38,174 bases of DNA, from contig JBBHKE010003147.1 in assembly GCA_037447655.1 (NCBI GenBank), positions 1-38,174 of the forward strand. The letters are read 5' to 3'. Source of the stretch: Zygnema cylindricum (lineage: Eukaryota > Streptophyta > Zygnematophyceae > Zygnematales > Zygnemataceae). The position numbers and the translations under genes were made by a program. Under the pieces are notes generated by a model. It saw nothing but the letters and a program-made list of their open reading frames with translations. It did no database searches and had not been told where the DNA came from. Below, piece by piece: positions 11,279 through 21,012 of this stretch (the stretch's first letter is position 1; each line of letters opens with the position of its first letter).

Positions 11279-12099
11279 TTGTCCAATCAGTTAATCAATC
11301 TTTAACAGGGCCTCGATGGCCAAATCTTTTTTGAAGCAGTATTACCAAAACCTATTACCTTGAAAACAAGGGGAGAAAGCCGAAGGGCTAGATCTATAAT
11401 GGTAAATAACTTACTATCCAAGCACTCCCAAGTGTAGATCTCAAGTGGCACAATCCACAAAAGAGCTAACCAATGCCTCCAACAGTAAGATCTATGGAAG
11501 AAATCCCACACGGGGCAAAGCAAACTCAGCCTAGGCTACTCGAGCTAAATAGCAAGCATGGAAAGTTGGACAAATGCAATGCTGAATACAAGTGGATTAA
11601 CACTAATCCACTCTTAACCGACTACCTCAACACGCGCTTGTACCCGTAAAACATCGTGATAGTTACATAACACTCTTAGCAATCTGGTGATTGCCAAAGT
11701 TGTACCGCGGTTGTTCGCTACAACTGAAGTTTTGCAGAGCTCCCAAAAAAAGATCCGCTCCACTAACTCCACTCTTTAGTGAAGTATGTCTCGATGTGTG
11801 CAAACAATGCTTCTTATAAATAACCAAAAAAATGGAAGAAACAAAAACCAAATACTTAAGTTAATGTAGTATATCGTTGGCTGAAAATTGGCCAATAAGA
11901 TAAAAACGTAAACCAACAAGCAAATGGTAATTATAAATGTAAAGCTAGTTATAGATTTTTGTAGAAATGTATCTATAAATATATATTTTTAATATTTGAA
12001 TATTTTTTTTTCTTTTTATTTTAACCAAAGAAAATTGAAATTGAAATAAAACAAAATGAATTGAAAATAACAATGGAGAATGAAACCACAATTTTCAAG
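11279..12099 (-). other. Probable untranslated leader of gypsy copy 1
   Basis: This stretch lies between the LTR (12.1-13.4 kb) and gag on the minus strand and shows no recognisable gene. The part near 11940-12060 is very AT-rich. Unlike the leader of the related copy at 27.6 kb, I see no array of TTAGGGTT motifs here. Confidence 0.4.
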
Positions 12100-13430
12100 T
12101 GTAGGAATACTAAGCCGATAGATGGCCACTAGGCCCCACAGACTATATATATTCCTTGCAGGAGTTATATTATCGAGAATAATCTGAATTTATAATTTAT
12201 AAATCAAATCAGAACATAAACAACCGAGAAAGACAACTAACATCTGAAAATGACAATATGTCCGACACTTATGAGGTTTGAGATAGCTAAACTCAAAAGA
12301 TGCGCATAAGCCAAATATGAATAAATACAAAATCACAAGAAATGGAAATAACTAAAAAATTAATCTCAACGTGCAATTTCCACAATAATTAAATTTTAGC
12401 CACAACCGGGAAAAAAAGTTTGCGTCGTGAAAACGCGGTCGAAATCCATTCAAAAAGAAGAAAAAAGTGAAAGGAAACTGTGAGGTCTTGGCCGAAGCCG
12501 TATAGATTAATATGTAAGGCTTTACAAAAGATTGATAATGTAATAAAAACTAGACGCTTCACCCAAAGGCAGAAAATCGCCTCTAGGCTGTCCAAACAAT
12601 TTTACAAATAAAAAGATGTTGCAGAAAATCCTCAATACTGAAAATAAATAATTCTTGCACTGGAAAATTTTGTGTAGGAAATTATCTAAATTGAACTAAG
12701 TAACAAAAACTACGCCTAGCGAAAACAGACCAATCTGAGTACAACGTTCTATCTAAGTATTTACGTCTAGTTTCGATTCAGCCAATAGGAGGCCGAAATC
12801 CTATGCCATACGTTACAAAATCTATAATCTACGGATTAAAACCCTTCCTATCTACATGTGAACGCGTGAACCTCCTAATGGTTCACGACTTTAAATGGTC
12901 CAATCACGTCGCTTCGTCAAAATTGACAACAGTTTCTCTGTCATTTGCGTCGACGGTCCAGATGCGAAGCTATAAAAATTGCATAATCTGTGTCGATGGC
13001 CGAGATACTACTCCACGCGAAATGATTAAAATTTGTTGTTGGCCGGGATTCAAAGGAAAAATAGTTTATACGATAAGACCGCAGGTACGGTCCATTTTAT
13101 GATCGCGGAATTTCCGAAAAATGTAAGTCGTACGGTTTACCTAAAAAAACCAAGTATTCGCCAGCGAAAATCGCAGACGATAGATGTGGTACAGCCGACG
13201 TAAAATATCAAAATTCACCATCGGCCATTATCAATGAAAATATATATCGTACGGTCGAATTCGCCGTCGACGAGAATTACGGGATTTTGAGTTGTACGGT
13301 GAATATTATCGTCGGCGTATATTATGACCAAAAATAAATATATACGGCCGACGCGTACGTTGATATAAATATGTACGATCTACGCGAACGTGAAATGTAA
13401 GTATGTACAGTCATAGATAACGCAAATAAC
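12100..13430 (-). repeat. LTR of the methyltransferase-gypsy family, diverged
   Basis: Three separate blocks match the LTR copies at 25.6-27.5 kb in the same order. Near 12110-12180, GAATACTAAGCC and GGCCACTAGG match the U5 end (GAATACTAAGCCACGAGG in reverse complement at 27.5 kb). Near 12780-12900, AGCCAATAGGAGG, AAAACCCTTCC and ACATGTGAACGCGTGAACCT match the middle. 13000-13420 is a CpG-rich repeat region at the U3 position. It stands directly after RNase H of copy 2 and directly before the leader and gag of copy 1, so it can serve both. Exact ends are uncertain; on the minus strand a GGACGGGCAG stretch at 13461-13470 could be the polypurine tract. Confidence 0.65.
13000..13420. repeat. CpG-rich degenerate repeats in U3
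   Basis: Motifs of the type CGTACGGT, GCCGACG/CGTCGGC and ATATATAC recur roughly every 40-60 bases, for example GTCGTACGGTTTACC, ATCGTACGGTCGAATTCG, GTTGTACGGTGAATATT and ACGGCCGACGCGTACG. Several are self-complementary (CGTACG, GTCGAC, CGGCCG). The position corresponds to the GCACGC repeat block in the related LTR at 26.4 kb. Confidence 0.55.
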
Positions 13431-13565
13431 ACAAATACAAATTAGTGTGGCAACTGCCCGTCCTAATATCTAAATATATTTGTTGAATGGATTTGAAGGT
13501 GTCTAAATCATCAAAAATGTCGACCTTGCCAGCTGACAATAAGGCCTCCCCTTCCACCTCTGCCC

Positions 13566-13979
13566 CTAATGCAAAAGTTCCCCCACTTTTCTAGAAAGCA
13601 AAGAGAAGGCTGTGGCTCCCCTAACCATTCCAACCCCCAAAATAAGATCCTCATCGTACCTTGCTCCTGTTGCATCAACAGAAGATGGATCGGGGTTTCT
13701 GCTAAGACCATCTGCATTACCATGGGTCTCACCGGCTCGGTGAATTATCTCAAAATCATACTCTTGCAATATCAAAGCCCATTGAGCAAGTTTCCCTGTA
13801 AGCTTACTATTCTCCATTATCCATTTCAAAGGTTGATGATTGGTGATGAGGGTGAAAGGAACGCTATAAAGATATGGTCGGAGGTGTTGGATGGCCCAAA
13901 CAGCTACGAAAAGTTCCTCATGATAGCTACTATAAAAGGTCTCCGCCTTATTGTTGCTTTGGCTTGCATAGGTCACCAT
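13566..13979 (-). pseudogene. Gypsy RNase H (methyltransferase family, copy 2)
   Basis: This open frame of 137 residues is the C-terminal part of a Ty3/gypsy RNase H, which removes RNA from the reverse-transcription hybrid. It begins VTYASQSNNKAE and continues YSSYHEELFVAVWAIQHLRPYL (with the conserved Glu), FTLITNHQPLKWIM, QWALILQEYDFEIIHRAG and NADGLSRNPDP (the last catalytic Asp). In the TDHQPL block the Asp is Asn here, which should hurt activity. RT lies immediately upstream on the same strand. Downstream there is no integrase: within about 100 bases the sequence passes into the LTR. Confidence 0.85.
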
Positions 13980-14867
13980 GTATTCGACTTATGAATCATC
14001 AAACTCAGCTAATACGACCCTTAATCCGAATCTACTCCAATCATTGTAAAGAATAAATGGTCGAAAATGGTGTGGCATACGAAGAATCAGACTTTCTCTA
14101 AGCGCATTCTTCAAAAATTAGAATGTCTTTTCTTGTTCTTCCTTCCATTGCCACTATTGATCTTTCCTTAAGAGTAAATTGAGATAGGTTGCTAAACTCT
14201 GGAACAAATTGTCTATAATAGTTAGCTAACCCCAAAAATGTGCGGGGTGAAGAAACATCTGTAGGAGTTAGCAACGCATCCTAGGCGGTGACTTTGACCA
14301 TATGTGGACCCACAGTCCCAAGGGTAACCACATGTCCCAAATACAAAATTTTGTCTACCCTGAATATACCTTTACCAGGATGACACATTAAGCCTGTCGC
14401 CCTCAGAGCATCAAATAACATTTATAAATGAAGGAGATGATCCTCCAAGTTGTTAGAAAAAATAATCACGTCGTCAATATAACACCAAGAACATTCAATC
14501 CCTCGTAAAGCTTCATCCATTTCTCGTTAGAACTTTGCGGGTGTGTTTTTCAATCCAAAAGGCATATAAAGCAACTCGTATAATCTGTTACCTGCCCAGA
14601 ATGCTATCCTCTTTCGATGCCAAGGTTCCATAGGCACTTGGTGAAATTCCTGTTTCAAATCCAAGGTAGAATATATAGTTGCTCCAACAAAGCATCAAAT
14701 ATTTCTTCAGGAGTGGGCATAGGATACTTGTCTGATATAGTGGCTGCATTTAACATTCAAAAGTCTCCACACATTCGGAAGTCTACTGTCTTCCTTGTAG
14801 AATCTTTCTTCGGAGGTAGTACAGTTGGGGAGGCAAACCCATGAAGACCAGTGCTTTCCTGTACTAA
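13980..14867 (-). pseudogene. Gypsy reverse transcriptase, main part (copy 2)
   Basis: Read across frameshifts on the minus strand, this is a gypsy RT. It shows PTVLPPKKDSTRKTVDFRMCGD, ISDKYPMPTPEEIFDALLEQ, YELLYMPFGLKNTP, and the intact catalytic box CYIDDVIIFSN with YIDD at 14470-14481. It continues with CHPGKGIFRVDKILYLGHVV, the thumb block RTFLGLANYYRQFVPEFSNL and the tether towards RNase H. At least two stops and several frame changes break it. Its N-terminal part is encoded in the preceding open frame, fused to the methyltransferase. Confidence 0.85.
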
Positions 14868-16166
14868 TCATGAATCAACCAAACATTGGACTTTCTCTTT
14901 AACAAATTCTTTCTCCGAGTGGCTCAAAGGATACTGCTTTTGGCACACTGTCGTTGATTCGTCAACAAAGTCAATCCTAAATGGTGTGCCCTTGTAAATC
15001 CCAACATCTGAATCAGCCCACGAAAACACATCCCTATTCCTTTGCAATAGATCCACAACTCTAGACTTTTGGCTCTCCTTTAACCGTTCTCTAATAATCC
15101 AATCCATTTTTCCCGGTTCTACAGCTGCAAAACTCTCCAGTGGCTTCGTCCACTGGGAAGGATCAAACTCGTCACCTCCCAACCTCTTTGCTCTATCTCC
15201 TTCTTGTAACACCCTACTAGAGACCCACAAATCATCCTCTACCTTATGCACTTGCTTCTCTTGTTCTTTTGGTCCACTCTCCTTGGTTTTTTGTTGTTGG
15301 ATTTTTTGATGAATTTTTCTATCTCTCCCCCCCCCAAGCGCTAGTGTGACCTGCATAGTCAGGTGAGCTGGAGCTTGTAAAAATGAAGTGCGATGCTGGT
15401 GAGAATAGAAAAAACCATGAGATAGTGTAAAACCAACTAACCACTGTAGAGCGTGTAAATCCATAGTTTGACCAATCGAACGGCAACGGGTGTCAACGGA
15501 GAGATTAAAAGCGGTAGTAGTATTGGTGCGAAAACCCATGACTCGTTCTCGTTCATTGATATTGGGCACATCCCATTTTTTTGTATTAGTGTCAAAGATC
15601 ATGCCAAGAGAACCTAAATGATAAGCATGGCTCCGAGGAAATGAAACCAAAGTGGGGAGTGCGTTTCTTGGTTGATCAGATTTGTTGCAGTCAAAAAATA
15701 GTTGTCGAGATGTATATGTGACAAAAGTAGTTTTATAACCTTTGTCAAAAATCTGATCGACGGTGTGGTTTGGCGGACGCTTTTGTAATCCCACGGCGGT
15801 GTTTAATAGTGGAAAAAGAGCAAGATTAGTCCAATATGAGCGAAGACGGAAAGCACGAGACCCCATCTGAGCTGCATCAAATACTAAAGGTTCCCCCAAA
15901 TAGTGAATTGTCTTTTCCCAAGCAGTAACTACCTTACTACGTTGACCCGCACCAAGGAAGACATTTTCCAACAAATATCCCAACGGCTTATGCTGATGTA
16001 ATTGCAAAAGGTTGAGGATAAAAACCATCTGATAGAATAAACGACTCCGAGTGTCACTATTTCCCTTTCCTTTCCCTGCCTGAGAATATCCTTGACAAGG
16101 CCAACCAGCTATCACCAAATCTACCCCCCAAATCTCGGATATCTTCGGAAGTAATTTAGTTAACAT
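14868..16166 (-). CDS. Cytosine-5 DNA methyltransferase fused to gypsy RT N-terminus (copy 2)
   Basis: One open frame of 432 residues joins two domains. Residues 1-252 are a C5 methyltransferase. Motif IV is GWPCQGYSQAGKGKG with the catalytic Cys at 24. Motif VI is LLENVF (67-69). Motif VIII is FRLRSYWTNL (106-115), whose form resembles DNMT3/DRM enzymes more than DNMT1. LPTLVSFPRSHAY follows, then motif IX ERERVMGF (205-212) and motif X RSIGQTMDLHALQWLVG (229-245). A lysine- and glutamine-rich linker follows. From about 370 comes the RT entry: VVDLLQRNRDVFSW, GTPFRIDF and QKQYPLSHSEKEFVKEKV. All expected catalytic residues of this half are present. Motifs I-II lie in the overlapping upstream frame 16156-16488, so one frameshift separates the enzyme into two parts. 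The annotated start is only where the open frame begins. As part of a gag-pol polyprotein it would be cleaved by the element's protease. Confidence 0.88.
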   Translation of the reverse strand: MLTKLLPKISEIWGVDLVIAGWPCQGYSQAGKGKGNSDTRSRLFYQMVFILNLLQLHQHKPLGYLLENVFLGAGQRSKVVTAWEKTIHYLGEPLVFDAAQMGSRAFRLRSYWTNLALFPLLNTAVGLQKRPPNHTVDQIFDKGYKTTFVTYTSRQLFFDCNKSDQPRNALPTLVSFPRSHAYHLGSLGMIFDTNTKKWDVPNINERERVMGFRTNTTTAFNLSVDTRCRSIGQTMDLHALQWLVGFTLSHGFFYSHQHRTSFLQAPAHLTMQVTLALGGGRDRKIHQKIQQQKTKESGPKEQEKQVHKVEDDLWVSSRVLQEGDRAKRLGGDEFDPSQWTKPLESFAAVEPGKMDWIIRERLKESQKSRVVDLLQRNRDVFSWADSDVGIYKGTPFRIDFVDESTTVCQKQYPLSHSEKEFVKEKVQCLVDS

Positions 16167-16488
16167 TTTGCGAGAGTCGATGATGAGATTGTGAAATAGT
16201 AGATACAGGTAATCGAAGAGGGTACAATCGATGAAGCTCTAATGGTTGAAATTCACTCACTTCCCGAGCTGAAGATGAAATTTCCACGGCCCAATAACTG
16301 CCAATTTGGTGGTTGTTCATCAATATAGCTCCTAAATCCGTACTAATGCTAGAAAAAAAAAAGAGACTACCGTTAACCCTGCCGGCCCTAGTGTCAAATG
16401 AACCACCTCTCAAAGAAGAGGCGTCAAAATATGCCCTTGAACAAAATGTCGAAATTTGATTCTTCTTTTGGATACATTTGTCGAACAA
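16156..16488 (-). pseudogene. N-terminal part of the copy 2 methyltransferase
   Basis: This frame of 110 residues overlaps the next by 11 bases and carries the cofactor-binding half. SLFFFSSISTDLGAIL, with a poly-T expansion inside it, sits where copy 1 has DIFTGMGTSLF and corresponds to motif I. WAVEISSSAREV matches YSVEIDPLARKA (motif II), and LELHRLYPLRLP matches NLLHSLYPDLLP. The motif I glycines are degraded. The shift into the next frame occurs near 16160. If read together, the two parts give one methyltransferase of about 330 residues. No protease was recognised between this and the gag-like frame at 16.6-17.3 kb. Confidence 0.75.
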
Positions 16489-16558
16489 GGTAATGTCTTC
16501 TCATCTATCAAAAAATTGAACACTTTTTCGTGACCTCGTCTCAAAGAAGCCGCGACCT

Positions 16559-17341
16559 CTAATCTCTGTTTGTGGGATTCCTCCCACTCAGCGGAGATGG
16601 GGAATTGCTATATAAGGGGGGCAATGTCGGTGGATTCATCCTCCGATTCAATAGAAATATTAGAAGAATGAATTGAGGAAGCATAGCTAGTGTAAACCGG
16701 GTAGCAGCTTGCCGCTGCTCCTTAGGAATCATGACGTTTCCACAAAATGAGAGAGACAAAAACGCGGCGAGCGAGTGAAGTTGACAAATCTCGAATGCAG
16801 ATTTGCTCGCTCCACGTAAATGTTGCCCATACAAAGCCCTAAGCTCGTTCCTCCCAACAGTGTCATGTAAATCTGGTGGTGGAACTGGGAACTCAAGGTG
16901 AGGTTGCCTAGAGCGGGTAGCTGGTCCATTTATAGGATAGTGAGTAGAAACAGCCGAATAAAAAGAAAGAGAATTTGAAGCCCTTCTAGTTGGTGGAAAT
17001 GGCCGAGATGCTCGTCTTCGCTCGAAAGATTCGGCTAGAGTGGGGAAATATTCAGTGGAGATCCTAATAAAAAAGGTGGACGGAAGTGGAGAAATTGGGG
17101 GAGGACTTCGGAGATTTGGAATGTCTTGTCCTCCACCTGAAAAGGAAATCGATGGCACCGATGGCATCCCCGAATCTGCAAAAATTTGGCCAGCCCTCGA
17201 GGAGGAAGAACTAGTTTCACCTATTTCCGAGGTTCCAAACATATGTCTACGAGGTGCCCTCCCACCTCCCCTTCTATTCCAACATCCATTCATATTTTTT
17301 TTTGACATTTTTAAATTCAAATAAACTAAAATATAAAACAC
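16559..17341 (-). CDS. Gag-like open frame upstream of copy 2 methyltransferase
   Basis: This is an open frame of 260 residues that I do not firmly recognise. The N-terminal half is rich in Pro, Ser and Arg (for example GGGQDIPNLRSPPPISPLPS), typical of disordered gag N-termini. The middle reads PPDLHDTVGRNELRALYGQH and then AFEICQLHSLAAFLSLSFCG. It does not align by eye with the gag of copy 1 or of the copy at 28.7 kb, so it may be a different gag, a rearranged one, or unrelated sequence. Its only support for gag identity is its place directly upstream of the methyltransferase-RT frame on the same strand. The proposed Met is not verified. Confidence 0.35.
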   Translation of the reverse strand: MFYILVYLNLKMSKKNMNGCWNRRGGGRAPRRHMFGTSEIGETSSSSSRAGQIFADSGMPSVPSISFSGGGQDIPNLRSPPPISPLPSTFFIRISTEYFPTLAESFERRRASRPFPPTRRASNSLSFYSAVSTHYPINGPATRSRQPHLEFPVPPPDLHDTVGRNELRALYGQHLRGASKSAFEICQLHSLAAFLSLSFCGNVMIPKEQRQAATRFTLAMLPQFILLIFLLNRRMNPPTLPPLYSNSPSPLSGRNPTNRD

Positions 17342-18719
17342 AAGTGCACCTTATAAAACACAACAATGCCCGATCTCTCATTTCTTTCTAACCGCGAGCT
17401 TTAATATCATCAAACTCGGTGGGTTATGCCAACAACTTTAAACAAAAAAAAGTCAACCATAACCCTAATCTTGGGTATTAACAAATTAAATCAAAATGGA
17501 AATATTTTAGACTGCAATAACATTTATAATAGTGATCTCTACAGACTTAACAATATTGCCTCCTACCCAACTCAAATAGAAACTATTCACCACAATACAT
17601 AAACATATTGCAAAAAATTAAGCAAAAAGAATAAGTAACATTCAAGCGTATTTGAATGCTAACTTAATAAGGGTTTTGACCCACCCAGAGGAGAAAACTG
17701 AGGCTACGGAAAATTTCCCGTGATCAGACTCCAAAGGTCCCAAAACCTCACAGATCTCTCCCAATAAAGGATTCGTCCAACTCCCTCTTTTAGAATCCCA
17801 ATGACTATTGCAATTAGAAAGCCCCAAGTATCCTTGTTGCCAAACAAGACACAAATTGACTAATTGGAAGGCAACTCCGTCATGATCCAAAGATGGCAAA
17901 AAAAAGGTTGGCAAAATAGCTCTTTTTTGGTAAGTTCAAGTTTTTTTGGAAGTCGACAGAACTGAGAGACAGTTCTGAGCCTTCATTTTGTAAGACAATA
18001 TTGAATTCCAACAACCTAAAGTACTTAGAACTAATACTTAACATCAAAATCTGACACTACGGTACTCATTCTATGTTTATTTCCCGAAAACGTTAGAAAT
18101 TCTAACTTATGAAAAGTCGGTTGGACAGCTTGTACTAATTTCCAACCGGCAAAAGTAATTATTACTTCAAAAAGTCAATAATTGACCTAGAATATGCAGT
18201 TTACAAAAACTTCCATATCTCTAATAATTACTATTTGATCAATCCAAATAAACATTCATTAGAAAGGTATTAAAAAGTTCTATCTACCTATAAAAAATAC
18301 AGCATGTTTAACTTAGCCGTTGAAAAGATATTGAACGTCAAAGTTTCTACAATCTGCACCAAAACACTACTTTGACCTCACATATCTTGTAGCCTAATTA
18401 TCCAAATTAAGTGAATTAAAGTTTTCTAGCTATGCTATATAGACTTTAATAGGGCCTTCTATTACAGGACAAAACAAAAATCTTTGTGATAATAACAGTC
18501 TCTCAAAAATGGCTTTTGGTGCTTTGCCGGCTCAATATTGACCAACTCCAAAATTTGTCCGAAACCACATGCAGTGAAGTAGTAATAGGGTCAAAAATCC
18601 TCCATAGGCAATAAATATAATCGCGCATGACATGGCGAGACGGGGATTCGGAATAGAGGCTAGACAGTAAGTAAGATAAAAACTCGCTGACATGGCAAGA
18701 ACCTCGTCATCGTCGAAAT
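17342..18719 (-). other. No gene recognised; 3' side of gypsy C
   Basis: This stretch follows the RNase H of the gypsy copy at 18.7-20.4 kb, where integrase and 3' LTR would be expected on the minus strand. An open piece of 90 residues at 17642-17914 has no integrase motif. I find no H-H-C-C finger or D,D-35-E pattern. The boundary with the gag-like frame below 17341 was not resolved. Confidence 0.4.
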
Positions 18720-19485
18720 CCTATCGAACTCCGTTATCCGTTATTCGAGGCAAAGGATTTCGGGAAATCCCGTCCGCAGTTTGACTAAGTAGACAAGGTC
18801 GGTGAATGATTTCAACGTCATATTCTTGTAAAATTAAAGCCCATCGACCTAGTTTCCAGGAAAACTTATCATTAGTCATCAGCCAATGCAAGGGCTGATG
18901 GTTAGTTAAGAGTGTAAATGGTTTTCATTACAAATAATGGCGGAAGTGAACGACTCCCCAAACCGCGGCTAGACACTCTCCTTCGTAGCTACTATAATTT
19001 GATTCAGCCCGGTTATTGCTTCTACTCGCGTAAGCAACTACGTATTCCTCTTCGCTCAACTCTCTTTGTGTCAAGATGGCAGCGATTTTGGGTTTTCTGA
19101 AATCTGTTAAGAGACAAAAAAAAAGTTTCTGATTAGGAGGACGGAGAATTAGAGCACTCAATAAAGCGGTTTTTAATTTTTGAAATGCGGAAATATAATC
19201 AGGACCCCATATAAACGCCACTTCTTTCTTAAGAGGGTGGTTTAACGGAGATGCGATGCTGCTGAAATTAGATAGAAACTCGCGATAATATTTAGCAAGT
19301 TTTAAAAAAGCTCGCAAAATTGTGAGGTCTTTCAGAGAAAGCAATTTACTAATTGCCTCTATCTTTGCTTCGAGAGGAGTCATCATCTCAGCCGAGATAA
19401 AATAGACGAGGTCAGGCATTCCCTCGCCTTCAAAGGTGCATTTCGTTGGATGACATTTTAATCCGATCTTTTTTAATTTAGTCAA
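18720..19485 (-). pseudogene. Gypsy RT thumb and RNase H (gypsy C)
   Basis: The open frame 18928-19485 (185 residues) covers the end of RT and start of RNase H. It reads GLKCHPTKCTFEG, ISAEMMTPLEAKIEAI, LRAFLKLAKYYREFLSNFSS, KEVAFIWGPDYISAFQKLKT, ILTQRELSEEEYVVAYASRS and NYSSYEGECLAAVWGVVHFRHYL. After a frameshift near 18925 it continues with LMTNDKFSWKLGRWALILQE, the block VEIIHR and ADGISRNPLP to about 18725. The RNase H is related to, but clearly diverged from, that of copy 2. The element is on the minus strand. No methyltransferase is present in this copy. Confidence 0.85.
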
Positions 19486-20121
19486 TGCCCATTCGATGTG
19501 AGATGCGTGCTCTTCAATAGTAGCAGAGGGAATGATGAGGTCATTTATGTAACATCTAGCAAATTTGCAATCTCCAAGGACTTAGTCAATGACTTTTTGA
19601 AATACCGCTAGGGTATTTTTCAGTCTGAATAGCATTACGGTCTATTCCCATCGGTTATCACTACCCCAAAAAGCTGTTTTATGTCGGTATTATTCCTTTA
19701 TCCCAATTTGATTGAATCCTGGACGGAGGTCAAGGATACTAAAACACTTTGCTCCGCCTACGTGATCAAATATTTCTATGGCAAAAGGTATTTGATGTTG
19801 ATCTTGAACCGTTCTAGCATTTAGTTCATGATAATCACCACACATTCGACGTGCAGTATTTTTACCATCGAAATCCTTTTTGCCAAACGTGACAATTAGA
19901 GCTACAAATGTAGAGTCTAACCGATAGATTAGGCCAGCTTCCTCTAGTTCAAAACATCGTTTATCTACCATTTCCCATTCAGTTTTTGACAGGCGTTGTT
20001 TCGGTTTAAGTATTAGGCGATCATCTTCAAGATCTATTGACATCTTATAAGCGGTTTGACAACCGAAATCGTTCATAGAAAAAAGAAAAACATCAATATT
20101 TCGTAAAACTATGTCATTCAA
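19486..20121 (-). pseudogene. Gypsy reverse transcriptase (gypsy C)
   Basis: The open frame 19690-20121 (143 residues) gives the fingers and motif A: YKMSIDLEDDRLILKPKQRL, VDKRCFELEEAGLIYRLDS, ARRMCGDYHELNARTVQDQH and CFSILDLRPGFNQIGIKE. The downstream piece, in another frame, reads FRLKNTLAVFQKVID and the catalytic box CYINDLIIPSA (19540-19551), where the first Asp of YIDD is Asn. That change and the frame breaks mean it is inactive. The RT begins only about 40 codons after the upstream piece at 20161-20397, so there is no room for a methyltransferase domain between protease region and RT here. Confidence 0.85.
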
Positions 20122-20160
20122 TAATTCTTGTTCGACCTGTATCGGATTGGTGTTGAATTT

Positions 20161-20623
20161 CTATTTAGGAGCATCGAGATTTTTGATTGTCATAGCTTCA
20201 ATGGTTTGTGCAAAGGCCAACTGCTCATTTGCGATAAGCGTTTGACCTAACTCGTAAGCTACATGTGTCTGTTTAAGGCAATTAACCGAATATATCCAGC
20301 TGCGTGTTGGAAAGGTTGCACTCCAATTATGAGTGGGTGAAATATGCAGGGAACTTGTGGACTGGACAGTTGTGTATGCTGGAATATACCAGGACATATA
20401 GGATTAAAGAAATCGTAGATAGAGATTTCGGAACTAGTAGAATTAGAGAAGGAAAAAATAAAAATTGAAATGTGGTCTCTTTGAGAGTGTGACGGAAAGA
20501 ATTACTTAGTGATGCATTCTCCCCCTCTGCTGGTTGAGACGAATGTGTTTGAGAGTGGCAACCAGCTACAAACTCAAGACATAAAACAAATGACAAAGAT
20601 TGAGGGTCCATGACACGACGCAA
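20161..20623 (-). pseudogene. Pre-RT polyprotein segment of gypsy C
   Basis: Two overlapping open pieces (20327-20623 and 20161-20397) precede RT on the minus strand. The second ends QTIEAMTIKNLDAPK and a stop, then runs in frame into NPIQVEQELLNDIVLRNID at the RT entry, so it is part of the same polyprotein. I cannot recognise a protease active site. The part beyond 20400 may not be coding. Confidence 0.4.
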
Positions 20624-20857
20624 TAAAATGCATCTTTGACGTTATGTAATGTTGAGATTTGAAATCTTTAGTTTGTAAATAGAGTAGACTTAAAATAGTT
20701 TCTAAGAAGTTGTATATAAAACTTACCTTTATTAGTGTTACAGTAGGCAAAGTACAATAGAGTGTATCATACCTCTGCAGGTTTTACGGAGTGATGTCGA
20801 GAAGTGTCACGCAGCAGATAATTAGAATCGCCAGATCAGATGGATAAAATCTGATCC

Positions 20858-20980
20858 GGATATCTCGGAAAATATATGGTACGGCTATTTTTGTAATGAT
20901 ACAGATATTTTGGAATTATATGGTACGGAATATTTTTATGATCATTAAAAAGAAACGTCGGGATATTTCGAAAGTGAATT
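20858..20980. repeat. Imperfect tandem repeat, GATATTT...ATGGTACGG type
   Basis: Roughly 50-base units share GATATCTCGGAAAATATATGG / GATATTTTGGAATTATATGG / GATATTTCGAAAGTGAATTATG. The first two also share GTACGG and ATTTTT-TGAT. There are about two and a half diverged copies. Confidence 0.6.
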
Positions 20981-21012
20981 ATGATCATTGATTTTGAGAC
21001 ACGTCGACGGAC

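Noticed and set aside
13569-13994. 141-codon plus-strand open frame
   Set aside because: It lies opposite the RNase H of copy 2, which has clear catalytic motifs.
17040-17324. 94-codon plus-strand frame
   Set aside because: It mirrors the longer gag-like minus frame 16559-17341 and has no domain.
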